Assembly (NCBI GenBank): GCA_003254905.1
Contig: QANU01030684.1
Coordinates: forward strand, 186,108 to 250,107
Source of the DNA: Nissolia schottii
Taxonomy: Eukaryota > Streptophyta > Magnoliopsida > Fabales > Fabaceae
DNA length: 64,000 bases
Reading direction: 5' to 3'
In this document: positions 50,666 to 63,553 of the stretch, in pieces
How positions within the stretch are numbered: the stretch's first letter is position 1
How the letters are laid out: each line of letters opens with the position of its first letter
Notes under the pieces: model-generated
Seen by the model: the letters and a program-made list of their open reading frames with translations, nothing else
Told to the model about the DNA's origin: nothing
The model's database searches: none
Made by a program: the position numbers and the translations under genes

Positions 50666-50868
50666 GGCTTCATTTGGAAACAAAGAGAAGTACAAAGACA
50701 TAGAGACAAAAAAATTCCTATATTTTATGTTTTTAACTAAAACGGTAATAGAAGAGACATAAAATTTTTGTTTAGAGGACACATAATTAGAGTGTGGAGG
50801 GACAAAATTTTTTATGTCTCTCGTACCAAATGTAATCCTGTCATCTCTCTTATACCAAATGCGACTTT
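50666..50868. mobile_element. Tourist-like MITE with TTA target site
   Basis: The left end GGCTTCATTTGGAAAC and the right end read in reverse, AGTCGCATTTGGTATA, form an imperfect inverted repeat. TTA directly flanks both sides. AGAGACA/TGTCTCT words inside recur in similar sequences elsewhere in the window (57840-58004 and parts of 58710-59190). Confidence 0.55.
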
Positions 50869-51332
50869 AAGGCTATAAGTTCGTAACAAAATTTATGCTT
50901 GTTAACATTAGTTATGCCAACCCTCTTACTTTTGATCATTTATTTAATAAATGTTTTCGCCATATTACTTTTGATCATTACACATTTTTTTTTGTATAAA
51001 CTTTCAATGATTACTTACTTCATTAAAATCCTGTCATTAGCTATGTAACTGGACTGGGATAACAAACACCCAATGAAATGGGCCCCAGACCTTTTTATAC
51101 TGGCCCAATAACGACATCTTTGGGCCCAAATCTAAATTATCTTCGCGGGAAATATCAAAATACCGCCAATTTATCGTAGACTCCCGAAGAATCTTCAGCG
51201 AGCTTGCTTTCATGGCGATAATGGAACAAAGAAACAGTGCCCAGTTCGAATTTCGTTGGGAATAGAACCCTATAAGCTGCAAGACTCGTGCTTCATGTAA
51301 ATTCAAGTTCAATTTTTTTGGAAAAAAAAAAA

Positions 51333-53317
51333 ATGATTCGGTTCTGTTCAACATTCACGAAACCTTCACATTCTGATCACTGTTGTAAACTTCGCTCGTT
51401 GATCGAATCGTGCAAATCGATGCAGCAAATTAAGCAGACCCATGCCCAGGTAACCACCACGGGGTTAATCTGGCACCTTGTTTCGGCCAACAAACTCCTA
51501 AAGCTTGTTGCTTTTGCCTCCCCTTCGTATGCACACAAGGTGTTTGATCAAATTCCCCAACCGGACTTGTTCATTTACAACACCATGATCAAGGCCCATT
51601 CTTCGTCGCCGGATTCTTGTCGCGATTCCCTTGTGGTTTTCCAGTCGTTGATCCGGGACTCAGGTCTTGTTCCTAATAGGTATAGCTTTGTGTTTGCTTT
51701 TGGTGCCTGTGGAAATGGGTTGGGTTTGCAGGAGGGGGAGCAGGTTCGGGTTCATGCCGTGAAAGTTGGTTTGGAGAACAATGTGTTTGTTGCAAATGCC
51801 TTGATTGGTATGTATGGGAAGTGGAGACTTGTGGAAGAGAGCCGAAAGGTCTTTGAATGCGCTGTGGAGTACAGAGATTTGTATTCTTGGAATACCATAA
51901 TTGCTGCATATGTTGGATCAGGTAACATGAGCCAAGCTAAGGAATTGTTTGATGGAATGCAAGAGCGAGATGTTGTGTCATGGAGTACAATAATTGCTGG
52001 TTATGTTCAGGTATTGCCGGTTTGGAATTTAACCAAAGTAATGATTCTAAGTTATTACTAACATTTTACAATATTAGACATCTTGTTTATCAAATGTTAC
52101 TTACTTCATACTCACTATAGGTAGGCTGCTTCTTGGAGGCTTTGGATTTCTTCCATAACATGTTGCAAGTAGGTCCAAAACCAAATGAATATACCCTTGT
52201 AAGTGCTCTTGCGGCTTGTTCAAATCTAGTAGCATTGGATCAAGGAAAGTGGATCCATGCTTACATTGGCAGGGTTGAGATTAAGATGAATGAGCGGCTT
52301 CTTGCTAGCCTCATTGACATGTATGCAAAGTGTGGAGATATAGAATCTGCATCAAGGGTCTTCAAAGAGCACAAAGTGAAGCGAAAGGTTTGGCCTTGGA
52401 ATGCCATGATTGGCGGATTTGCAATGCACGGAAAACCCAATGAAGCTATAAATGTCTTTGAACAAATGAAGGTTGAAAAAGTTTCTCCCAACAAAGTCAC
52501 GTTCATTGCATTACTAAATGCTTGTAGCCATGGTTATATGGTCGAGGAGGGAAAGTCCTATTTCAGATTGATGGTTAGTGAGTATGGAATTAACCCAGAA
52601 ATCGAGCATTATGGATGCATGGTAGATCTGCTCGGTCGTGCTGGCCTGTTGAAGGAGGCCGAAGAAATTATATCTAGTATGCCCATGGCACCAGATGTAG
52701 CAATTTGGGGAGCACTCCTAAATGCTTGTAGAATCTATAAAGACATGCAGAGGGGATATAGAATAGGCAAAATTATTAAAGGAATGGATCCTAACCATAC
52801 AGGGTGTCATGTTTTATTGGGAAATATATATTCTACATCTGGGAGATGGCATGAAGCAAGGATGCTAAGAGAGAAGAATGAAATCACTAGTGACAGAAAA
52901 AAAATTCCCGGTTGCAGCTCAATTGAACTGAATGGAGTGTTCCATCAGTTCCTTGTTGGAGATCGATCCCATCCTCAAAGTAGGGAGCTTTATTCATTTT
53001 TGGATGAGATGACAACCAAGTTGAAGATTGCTGGGCACGTTCCAGAATTCGGGGAAGTTTTGCTTGATATTGATGATGAGGAAGATAAAGAGACAGCTCT
53101 GTCGATACACAGCGAGAAGTTGGCTATTGCTTTTGGATTGATGAACACGGTGCCTGGAACGCCAATCCGCATTGTGAAGAATTTAAGAGTTTGTGTGGAT
53201 TGTCATCAAGCAACAAAGTTCATCTCCAAGGTTTATGATCGAGTAATTATAGTTAGAGACAGGACAAGGTATCACCACTTCAAAGATGGGACTTGTTCTT
53301 GCAAAGACTACTGGTAG
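51333..53317 (+). CDS. Pentatricopeptide repeat protein, PLS class with E and DYW domains, 2 exons
   Basis: Predicted 624-aa organelle RNA-editing factor. Exons are 51333-52010 and 52121-53317, joined at VQ/VGCFLEAL by a GT-AG intron, which is uncommon in this mostly intronless family. Tandem PPR motifs fill residues about 60-430 (for example NALIGMYGKW, SWNTIIAAYVGSGN, SWSTIIAGYVQ, ASLIDMYAKCGDIESA, EHYGCMVDLLGRAGLL). An E/E+ region with PGCSSIELNGVFHQF follows. The DYW deaminase domain has HSEK (zinc and catalytic Glu), CVDCH and a terminal DYW before the stop. Such proteins bind specific mitochondrial or plastid transcripts and convert C to U; the target is unknown. The open frame extends upstream only via GTG; the first ATG is 51333, giving MIRFCSTFTKPSHSD, a plausible organelle presequence. 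Confidence 0.93.
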
Positions 53318-54718
53318 ATAAGTAAAGTGCAGCACTTGTCAATTAAGTCTCAACATGCACACGTTTCCCCTATTTGCCTGCCAGAGTGCTTAGTATTAGG
53401 GATTGGCACTATGAGCATTTTTGTAAAGATGAAAAACTCTAGCATATGGAGTTGGCGAGACAAAGGTATGCATTTGATGACGTCTGATGGTATGCTTTGA
53501 GCTTGAGTAGGGTGAAAAGGTTATGTTACTACTAAGTCTTGTCAGTTGTTACATTATAGATTAGATAACACCACAGTATTTTGTTGTTACAAATAAGAAA
53601 TAAAAGATCAAGGATGGAAGGGGTAAAGTTTTCACTATAGGCATCATTGAGCAGTTCTGCAATTGGCTTTGTAAAGGGTACTCTTGTTTTATATGATTTA
53701 CTCTGATTATTGAAGAATAAGTGCCTCTGGTTGCGTCAATTTTTTACAGCTTCACGTGATAGTTGCCGAGGTTTGTACATTTGTGTCTCTGTTGTACATG
53801 TACTGAACAAACACTAGCCTGATATGTTAACTCTAGTTTGTTTTTGTTAGAACAGGCAAGGTATTAGTGTTGAGGATTACGTGTTTGTGTAGCTCTCCTT
53901 GACCATCATAAACATTTCATTTATGACTGGTAAAGCTTTGTCCGCATGGCAGAGTATGGAACTTTTTAACCTTTAGAGTTCCTGAGTATTTTTGCTTTCC
54001 TTAAGTGTCATTTTTGGCATCGGAGTAAGCAGGTGGATCCAGAGATGGCATTGAGATATTGGAGTATGTCAGAGACTGGAGCAACTCAATTAGATAAACG
54101 ACATATAGACACTAGAAGATGAAAAAAGGATGATTGACTAGATTCTTTTGATGTACTATACTACTACTATTGTAACATCAACGGGCACGTATTGTGTCTC
54201 CTCGTTTTATTCTTTACCAATAAGCAAACAGTGACCAACAAATTATCCCTTTATGTCAAACATGATTTTGTTTGATTATCTAGTATCGGCAAGACGTACG
54301 AACCACATAAACGCCACATTTGATAAGTGCATGGATCTTTATAGTTGGAATAAAAATAACTGAAACTTGTGCAGTTATCAACACCAAATAAAAAATAAAA
54401 TAAAAACTAAAACTGCTTCCAAACACAAATCACATACACATTCCAAAGGTAGCAATCTTAGGCACATACATGAGTTTGTTCACATGCTTACATATATACG
54501 TGACAAAAGATTGTGTAGTTCTAGTGCAAACTATCCTAAAACGATCCAACTGCTAATATTTTTTCCTCAGTCAAATCCAACCCAAACATATTACAAATCT
54601 ATATATTATAACATTATACGTGTACGTGTGTGTGTGTGTGTGTGTATGTGAGAGAGAGAGAGAGAGAGAGAGGGGAATGTGAACTTAGATAAAGGTTATG
54701 TACTTTTTATGGACCAAA
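53318..54718. other. Intergenic region between convergent PPR and HIR genes
   Basis: Both genes end into this 1.4 kb. No additional gene is seen. The open frame at 54367-54651 is low-complexity and ends in the GT microsatellite. Confidence 0.5.
54626..54673. repeat. (GT)n(GA)n compound microsatellite
   Basis: About 10 GT units followed by about 12 GA units, only 46 bp beyond the HIR stop codon, so probably inside its 3' untranslated region (as CT/AC on the transcript). Confidence 0.9.
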
Positions 54719-56928
54719 TCACTCGAGATTTACTTGAGCACTGGCTGCTTCCATCAATCCATTGCGTATCTGCTCACCAATATCCTTAACATGGCCAGGG
54801 CCATGGGGTATGAAAACTGTGGTATTCTTTGATGAGTTCCCAAGGTCTTTGATTGTGTCGAAGTACTGAGTGATCATGATAAGATCCATCACCTCCTTGG
54901 CAGAGGCGCCTTCCACCTTGTGAGAGAAATTCAGGATATTCTCTCTCAAGCCATCTGTGATAGCTTGCCGCTGCCTGGCCACGCCAACCCCACCCAAAAA
55001 CTTAGCTTCGGCTTCAGCTTCTGCTTTCTTAACCTGAAGTATCTTTTCGGCTTCTCCCTTGTATACACTAGCTAGTTGCATCCTTTGAGCTGTAAAGTAA
55101 AATCAATACTCAGTGACTACGTTGCATATGGAAACATGATGATGGGATAAATACCAAAAGACAGCAGAACCCTATTTAACTCTATACAACAGGGTAATGC
55201 AGAGTTCTGTACAACCAACGCTTTGGTGGTTTCAGTTTCAGATATAATTTGTTCTTTATATCATGTAAATCTTTCGGCTCAAAACAGTAACTAAAATGTG
55301 TATTATTTCATTCAACATTAGTAGATAAATATAATAAAGAAATAGATTGGCTGTTTCATTGGCATCCAAAATTAAGAGGAGAGAAATAAATTATGCACAA
55401 AATGAATACCAATTGATAGAATTATCTTTCAAACCCTACTCCTTACATTCCATGACCACAATATCATGAGTTGATATAAAGCCCCACAATGATGACTAAT
55501 TCTCTTGGCAAACTTACATCTTTAAAGTTTCCATAGACTTATTCTATTCTATTGGGCATGGGATGGCAGCCCTTGGAGTGAGAAATGGGGAAGGAACAAC
55601 TACGAGACGTATACATACACATATGCAGTTGTACATAGTGAGAAAGACAGAAAACTTGTATAATGAAATGAAAGTTCAATATGTCCAAANNNNNNNNNNN
55701 NNNNNNNNNNNNNNNNNNNNNNNNNNNNNNNNNNNNNNNNGGGAGAGGTTGGTAAGGGGGTCTAAACACAAAAGTATAATTACCTGCATTGATCTCGTTC
55801 ATTGCCTTACGCACAGAAGGATCGGGTATAATATCAACCATGAGTATGTGCTCTATGCTATATCCATATTCTCCCATCACCTGATACATGAAATTTCACG
55901 AGATAGGGATATTGGTACACAAATAAACAATCCAGCAAAAAAAAAATCAGCACAAGTAGATAAACAAAGTGAGGCCAAATCTTTTCATTATTCATAGTGG
56001 TAGTTCATATTTTGTTTCAAAAAACTGCCCTGAGTTGACAATTTCAAAAACAGATTTTTATCACAAACTGTTGTGTTTCCAGCAGCCAAGCCGATAATCT
56101 TCATCGTTTAAGACAAAGGTTATTTTCACTTACCAGATGTTAATAATTTTATTGAAGAAGAGCCAGAATTATCAGGTACGGTAAAATCGTAGGACCATTT
56201 GATCCAAATGATAGTAATGCGAGGAAGGTTCTTTTCTTTTCACTTACCAGATGTTAGAATATTTCATTGAAGAAGAGCCAGAATTATCATCTAACAAAAG
56301 CAGTAACTTTTACCTTTTCAAGTTCCTCAAGCACAGCTTTGGCAACATCGCCCTTTTGCTCAAAGAGTTCATCCAAATTCATTCTCGGAACAATAGCACG
56401 AGTCACTTAAACACCAAAACACAATTCCAAAAAAAAAAGGAAAATTAAATGCTGGATAGTGAATAACAATTCTTCACTAACATACAGAAGAATCGATCAA
56501 CCACAAAACAAGCAATAATTATAATACCATCAAAAACATAAGCCTGGATCTGCTCCTTAGGGTTCTGCAACTCATAGAAGGCGTCGTCAGCGTTCTCCTT
56601 CACCACTCGGTACTGAATCGAGCAGAGCAACTGCACAAACACATTGTCCTGCACCACAAAATCGAAATTATCATCATCGCCTCCTCAATCAATTCAGAAT
56701 TTCTAGGGTTTTGAAACGAAGAAGGTGCAGAACCTTGGTCTTGGTCTCGATGCGGACGTCGAGGGAGGAGATGCGTGTGGAGAGGACGCCGGCGAGGCAC
56801 TCTCCGGCCAGGGGGTTGAAGAAGTTGAGGCCGGGTTGGGCGAGACGGTGGAAGCGGCCCCACTGCTCAACCACACCGACGCTGGATTGCTCGACGCAAC
56901 CGAAGAAAACGCAGAAGGTGTTCCCCAT
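54719..56928 (-). CDS. HIR: Hypersensitive-induced response (HIR) protein, SPFH/prohibitin family, 5 exons
   Basis: Predicted 291-aa plasma-membrane microdomain protein involved in immune signalling and hypersensitive cell death in other plants. Exons on the minus strand: 56928-56734, 56648-56528, 56405-56314, 55880-55784 and 55089-54719. All junctions fit GT-AG and the frame is continuous. It starts [12 protein letters not shown], where Gly2 suits N-myristoylation and the nearby cysteines suit acylation. The SPFH domain spans about residues 8-190 ([33 protein letters not shown]). An Ala/Glu-rich helix, [10 protein letters not shown], and the conserved end [18 protein letters not shown] ... 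[11 protein letters not shown] follow. The 51-base assembly gap lies in intron 4 and costs no coding sequence. Confidence 0.95.
55690..55740. other. Assembly gap (51 N)
   Basis: A run of N inside HIR intron 4. The two coding exons on either side join in frame, so the gap affects only intronic sequence. Confidence 0.98.
56123..56290. repeat. Direct duplication of about 55 bp inside HIR intron 3
   Basis: TTTTCACTTACCAGATGTTA followed by ATTGAAGAAGAGCCAGAATT occurs at about 56122-56175 and again at about 56237-56289, offset about 114 bp, with a few base changes. On the transcript strand each copy contains CTGGTAAGTG, an excellent splice-donor-like string. Confidence 0.8.
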
Positions 56929-57839
56929 TCGTATCTCCTCTCTCTCTTACTTGCTTTTCCTTCTTTTTGGTTGAATTCTCTATAAAGCTCCAACTTAGAT
57001 ACGCAAAAATATCTTCCCGGAAAATCTTTGACAACGGTAGCGGTAGGAAAAAAATGCTTTAAAGTAGGTGAAATGACTATCTTATTTGTAATAGTTAGAA
57101 AAGTCGTATTTTGTGATGAGGGTAAATTTGGAATGATGGATATTGTGACTAAAAATGGTTAGAATGTTTCAAAGGTTTTATAAAAGTGTAATAAATACAC
57201 ATATATAAATAAATCAATTAATTTATACTTATTTAAAAAAATATATATTGTGTTTAGACTCAATTATTTTTCAATAAATGTTATGAAAAATTGTAATACA
57301 ATTAATATAGAGAGTTCATAATAACCATGAGTATAGTTAAAAATATAATAATTAGTATTTTCTTAATTTGATCAAATAACAACTAATTTTAAAATTTTTT
57401 AAAAATAAAAATAGACATGTTAACTAAGACAAAGTAATGTATTAATTTTATCTCAATAATTAATGCTAAAAAATTACACATAATTTCATATCACAAGAAA
57501 TTAGCGTCTCAATTAAGACATTTGACTGTTAAACCCTGTATTACTTCTACATCATTTGTTGACCTCAAAATGCCATTGGTGATTTCTTTGAGTGTTTGAA
57601 GTGTTGAGTGGAATGAATTATGAACATCAAACTCCTTTTGACTATGACAATGTCTTAGCAAAATCTCCACCATGTTAAACCTTAATATACTTGGAGTGGA
57701 TGAATAATAGTAAAATAAGCTCCACCCAAAACAAAAATATATTTTGGTGCATTTTTAACACAAATCAGACTTAGTAATTTTAAGAAGACGGTATATATGC
57801 TGATGTGGGTGGTCTATTGTCTATTTGTCATACTTTAAG

Positions 57840-58004
57840 CTTTGTATTTGGTAAAAGAAATAAGATATAAAAAAAATCGTTTAAGATTCAATTTTATATC
57901 TTTTAAGCAAAAGTTTTTTGTCTCTTTTATCTCAACTTCAATAAAATATAAAAAAATATAATTTTTTTTATTCTTATGTCTTATCCTAATACCAAATACT
58001 GATT
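57840..58004. mobile_element. Probable Tourist-like MITE
   Basis: The left part GCTTTGTATTTGGTAAAAGA and the right end in reverse, ATCAGTATTTGGTATTAGG, form an imperfect inverted repeat. TGTCTC/GAGACA-like internal words match the element at 50666-50868. Exact ends and target duplication are uncertain. Confidence 0.4.
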
Positions 58005-61000
58005 AAGCCCTTAGTGATTATGCTATTTGTTCCCTTTCAAAGGATTCTTGTTACTTGTACTACTAAACTATTGTTTTCTTTAGTTCGCTTTAACTATCAT
58101 TTTCACTTTTTTCGTATATACAAAATTAATGTCTCTAGACAAGTTTGGGTATAGGTATAGTAAGCTTATAGATTGTGTCCTATTTGCTCCATACAATGTA
58201 TTCGTAATGGGCCATTGGGAATTTACTTTATATTGCTACTATATATTAAAGGGAGGCTTATTTAATCCATGGCCCACTAATTACGCATCAGTTCTTATCA
58301 AGTGCCTTTTTTATGAGTAGTGTAGTTGGGCCCAGCCCTTTTAATGTATCATCATTTTCGATCCCAAAAAAAAATTAAAAAGAAATTTTCATATTTTTCT
58401 ACTTCGCAATTCCTTAACTAAAAACTCTTTCCTCTCTACTATTCAAGTTTTCAACACTATTTTGATGTTTTTATATTGAAAAGCTAGTGACCTAGTATGA
58501 ATGCATCTAATCCCTTATTTGTTGTTGATGGGCCATGATTTTTTCTACGACAGAGCCTTATCAAATGGCCCACCAGGCCCAATAACAGGAATTAGCGTAA
58601 GTACTTATTATCTAATTACAAAATTTTTGACAAAAAAAAGAAAACTAGTGACAAAATCACTCCACTCCCGTTGACTTAATTTTGTTTCAAAACGCAAACC
58701 AAACTGTTCTAACAGTATTTGGTTGCTAATGCAAGACCCAAATACATGGACACAAATATAGAGACATAGAGATAGAGAAATAAAGTAAGTCTTATATTTT
58801 GTTTAATAATAATATACAAAGCAAAATTTATTGGCGGCAGAGGTGATGATGAGTGGTTGGACTTGTTACTTTCATATGTTGAGAAAATTGTCAATAAAAG
58901 AATATGTTGTGGATAAAATTAGAAGAAAAAAGTTTCATTAAAGTTCTCAAGAGCCAACTCTCTCAAAAGCTTAAACTGATGGGAAAAAATAATTTTAATA
59001 ATTTTTATATTATATTTCTTTACAAAAGTGTTGTCACTATCTCCTGTCTTTATGTCTTAACAAAACAAAAGTATAAAAAAAATATACAACCCCAAGTTTT
59101 GATATCTGTTTCTATAACTAAACAGAATTTTGTGTCTCTATATACCTTTATTTGTGTCGTATCATCAACTAAACACAACATAAATGCTCTCTTTATATCA
59201 TCTCATTCTATCAATTTTCCTAACACTTAAGATGAAATTATGTGATCGTTAGATTAATAAGTGACTCATCTATACAATTTTACTAAAATTTATATACCAA
59301 TGCTTATTTGATGGTATTGTTTCTATTTTATTTTATTTTTTTGTAGTCCCACCATGTCTGCAAAGACCAAAAGTAATTAGATCTCATAGATACATGCATG
59401 TATGCGTAGTTTTCACGTAAGTGTTACTACTAATGTATCTATCTAACAATCATTGTTATTAATTATATACACTTTTTTTTTTCTTTTTTCTCTCTCTCTC
59501 TCTCTTATTTTTTTTTTGGTATCTCATGTTGGTATTCGTAGACAGCAAGATAGTGGGTACAGTAAAATGTAACACCTTACCCTATAAATGTGGGAGTATG
59601 TTCATCCATACAAGAGTGTCTCCCTCCATGGATGCACCAAAGCCCATCCAAACCAAAATTTGTATATAGAGAAAACCATATAGAAACCATATGCAACTTG
59701 TTAATATTTACCTAATTCATTGTACGTGATGCATGAATTCGTCCCTCCAATATTTAAAGGGATGAAAATGGGTGGGGTTGAACAAGACACGAATCTAACC
59801 AAATTTTTTAGTGGATCATTTTTTGAGTTTATATATACTTAACTCATTAATACTAACTCAATTAATAATCAGGTCAATTCGGCTGGTCAATTCAATGGTT
59901 TATATAGGGTCATAGAAATTTGGATGTTATGTATAGCATAGTTATAAAATTTTTATATAAGAAATTAACTTTAAATGATATTGAGTGCGTTTGTTTCAGC
60001 TTATTTGTTAACATAATCATTTTTTTTGGCTGAAATAATCAATTTTGTATAATTATACAAAATTTTATAATAATTAAAAGCTCAAAAAATTCAGTTTTCA
60101 ATATTTTTAGAAAAGGTAAATAGAATAGCTTATTAAAAAAGTTTATTTTCAGTCTTTTGAGAACTATATTAAAAAAATAAAATTTTAATTATTTTTTTAA
60201 AAGTTGAAAAAAAAAACATATTCATTATATGATGTATATTTTAAAATAAATTATATTAATACAAAAATAACGTAATTTTAAGTAAAATATATTAATAGAA
60301 ATGCAAAACTCATTATTTATCTTGAATTATTTTGAAAAAAAATGGCTTCTAATGAAATATTTGACTTTAGCCAAGTCGGTTTAATTTAGATTATGATCTA
60401 AACCCAACCCAAAAGTAATACGAAATCAAATTTTATAAGGTGAAATCGATCAAATAAACTTCTAACTAAAACCGTTTTTATCTTAAATTAAAATATCTGA
60501 AGTCTAACTATTGGCTTCTATTTAATTTGACTTGAACCGAGTTAGTTCATTATGGGGGTAAACCTTTTCCAATATTTTTTTTTTTTATTTACAAGCTTGA
60601 ACTTGAGATTTTACTTAAAAAAATACGTATCGAACTACTTCAATTAACCAAACATTGATCCCAAACCGGTTTATTATTACCTTGTTAGAGCCGCACGTTC
60701 TCACATTCATTTATTTAATCCTATTGGATCCTTGCAATCATGCACAGAAAAATTAAGGAGAGTTAGATATTCAAAACTTCCCCCACGATGGCCCTAGCAG
60801 AATCAAACAAAATTAAATATTATAATGGATGGAAAATAAAATGGAGACAATTAGACAGAAAATTTACTCAAGGGGTTGCCCCAATTGTTACCAATGTTCT
60901 TGGTAGGGGAAGCATCTTGATGTGATCTAGATCTCTGCTTGGTTTTCCCATAACACAAAGAATCAAACAAGGACTTGTTAATGTAACATTGCCAGCTAAT

Positions 61001-62089
61001 TAATTAATTTCATCTTTTCTAACAATTATATTTATGTGCAAAGCTTTGAATATGTAAAGGGTGTTTAGTGTTGGTATGTCTCTAGGGTCTACTAATTATT
61101 CTTTAATTTCTTTTCTTAGTGTGTTTGTTCTCGTTTCTTTAATAATAATAATATAAAACCTACAGATTTTGGCCGAAAAGATGGTCTTTTCGGATTTCTG
61201 ATTGATATAATAGATGGACACTTACACTTTGATCTCGAAACAAATTCATGAATCAGTATATTTAATTAGAAAGCTTATAAATTCACTTTTTATATTATAT
61301 CTCTACTTTTGAAATTAAACAAATTAATTAACCATTTTGGTTGCCAGGGAAAGGGAAGAAAAAAAAGTTCAGAAAGTCATTAATTCAGGCTTTTCCATAT
61401 GTGGGAAATTCCACATAAAAGTGGAGAAGAAAGATTTTACCATGGAAATGTGGAAATGTGGAGATTGTGCAAATGTGATTGAAATGTGATAGATTTTAAT
61501 AAATCACAAAAAAAAGAGGTGATTTATGAAAAAGTAAAAAAAAAAAAAATCACCGATAAATCGCCACAAAATAGACACTGGATTTATACCAAAAAAAAAA
61601 AAACTCACAGGTCGCCATTAATGGAAGCGATTTAAGTGCATTTTAAAAAAATCTGCAACGTGCACACATACCGAGAATGAGAGGCTTTGCTGCCATTTTG
61701 AGTTATTGTTTTTCCTTATAAATTGCCACTTTTTTAGATGATCTATTTTTATTTTTTTTTAATGTAAATCGCCACTTCTTAGACAATTTATGTACCAATT
61801 GTTGTAGGGTAAGTATTATTGCTCATCTAACTATTGTACATTTAAGCTATTTTTGCAAACTTAAGTTTGTTGATTTAGTACATTCTTAATTATTTTACCA
61901 TAATCATTCGCGCGCCTCAAATATAGCAATCTCCAAGATAATTACAAATCAAATAACTGTTCCGCACATTCTCTCTCAATTTGGTTGTTGAGATTTTTTT
62001 TTTGTTTTCACTAATAAGTGGTTGTGTCTAAGCATATAAAAGACACAGACATAACCATAATAGATAACGAGACACAATCTCTTATTATA

Positions 62090-62241
62090 CTCGGACACAA
62101 CCCTTTAGTGAAAACAAACACAACCTTACCAAAGTAAAAGACTTAACATTTTTGTTGTTTGAGACACAACATTTTATTATACTTAGACAGAATCTTGTCG
62201 TGAACTCAGACCTAACCTTATTAAACAACATGACCAAACCG

Positions 62242-62276
<35 letters not shown>

Positions 62277-62560
62277 TTTTGGTAAAAACCGACATAATCT
62301 TACCAAAGTAAAAGACCTAACCTTTTTGTTATTTAAGACACAATCTTTTCGTGAACTCAAACCTAACCTTATCAAACAATATAACATAACTATTATATAT
62401 ATATAGAAATCCTTTGGTCTAAAGAAACACAACTTTACCAAAGTAAAAAAACCTAACCTTTTTGTTATTTAAGACAACTTTTTTCGTGAATTCAGACCTA
62501 ACATTATTAAACAATATGACATAATCGTTATATATATACACACACAACATAGGAAAGTAT
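62090..62560. repeat. Three tandem copies of a 135-174 bp unit
   Basis: The word TACCAAAGTAAAA recurs at 62127, 62301 and 62436. Each copy continues with CCTAACCTTTTTGTTATTTA-like sequence, then TCGTGAACTCA, ACCTAACCTTAT and an (AT)n tract. The first copy is longer, partly because of the AT run at 62245-62272. Confidence 0.8.
62245..62272. repeat. (TA)n microsatellite within the tandem repeat
   Basis: About 14 TA units at the end of the first 135-bp-type copy; the other copies carry shorter TA runs at the same place, so it expanded in this copy. Confidence 0.85.
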
Positions 62561-63044
62561 TTGATGGACTTTGAACGCGAAGATGGACAAAACGAAAGAT
62601 AAACAGAGGAACAAATGAAGAAGTAATTAGGTCGCAAGAGCTCTCAAAGGAGAAAAGTCGTGAGAGAGAACATGAAATATAAAAAATGAGAGAGACGGTT
62701 CCGCTGTGACTGAGGTGTCGTGGGTAATTATTGCCCCAAGTGTGAAATAATCACGACTCTTTTTTTTTAATGTAAATCACTACTTCTTTTAATAATTTTC
62801 TTTGGTTTACCACGTTTGGAAAAATTATGAAAATATACCACATTATTGTGCTTTCTAAATATTTTCACCACACCAATTTTTTTTAGCCTCATATATACAT
62901 TATACAATGATGATCAAGTCAATTTTGTACGGTCCCATTATTTATTCATCCCAAAAACAACTATCCAAAAGTCAATTAATAAGAAATAAATATTACAAAA
63001 TAAAGAAACAAACATTGTCATATAATATTTTTACGTATTGTACT

Positions 63045-63553
63045 TAAGGTTGTCAAACTCGAGAGTTTAAGTAAACTCATGACGGCTCAACAAACTCGAA
63101 TCGTAAACTCGACTCATAAACTCGTAAGAGTTTACATATGTAAAAAATATATGTTATAAGTAATATAATTAGAAACTAAACATGATTAAATTTTGTATTC
63201 ATAATTGACATTGAATAATGTTAACTTTAAAATAAAATAAATAAAAAAAATATTATAAAATATACCTTAATACACACTTAGTTTTGTTATATTTTATTCT
63301 ATACATGTATTACTTTATAATTTGATAAAACATAGCTCAATTATGATAAACATATAAAATCGGCTTATTAAACTCAATAGATATTGTCTAACATACACAA
63401 AGTCAACTAAGTATCTAGAAAAGTTACTAAATTTATATATCTTGAGGTAAGATCGTAAACTCGTAGGTAAATTTTAACTCGTAAACTCGTTAGTAAAATC
63501 GAGAGTTTACTAAAAAAGAGTTTACGAGTTAACTCGAGAGTTTGATAATCATG
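63045..63553. mobile_element. Non-autonomous hAT-like element, 509 bp
   Basis: The left end TAAGGTTGTCAAACTCGAGA and the right end in reverse, CATGATTATCAAACTCTCGA, are inverted repeats. ATTGTACT (63037-63044) and TTTGTACC (63554-63561) match at 6 of 8 positions as a decayed target duplication. Both sub-terminal regions are packed with GTAAACTCG and its complement. There is no transposase ORF. Confidence 0.65.

Larger units (their letters stand above)
40142..51332. other. Long gene-poor intergenic region
   Basis: About 11 kb with no supported gene. The first few hundred bases are the 3' leader of the hAT-derived gene. It includes SINEs (41622-41745, 41929-42100, 46752-46936), an 80-bp tandem repeat (42470-42840), a LINE tail (43748-43998), a Tourist-like MITE (50666-50868) and microsatellites at 48549-48577 and 49538-49575. 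The rest is AT-rich with nothing I can name. Confidence 0.5.

Noticed and set aside
51288..51332. Upstream start of the PPR gene
   Set aside because: The codon at 51288 is GTG, not ATG, and the stretch is in the leader; 51333 is the first in-frame ATG.
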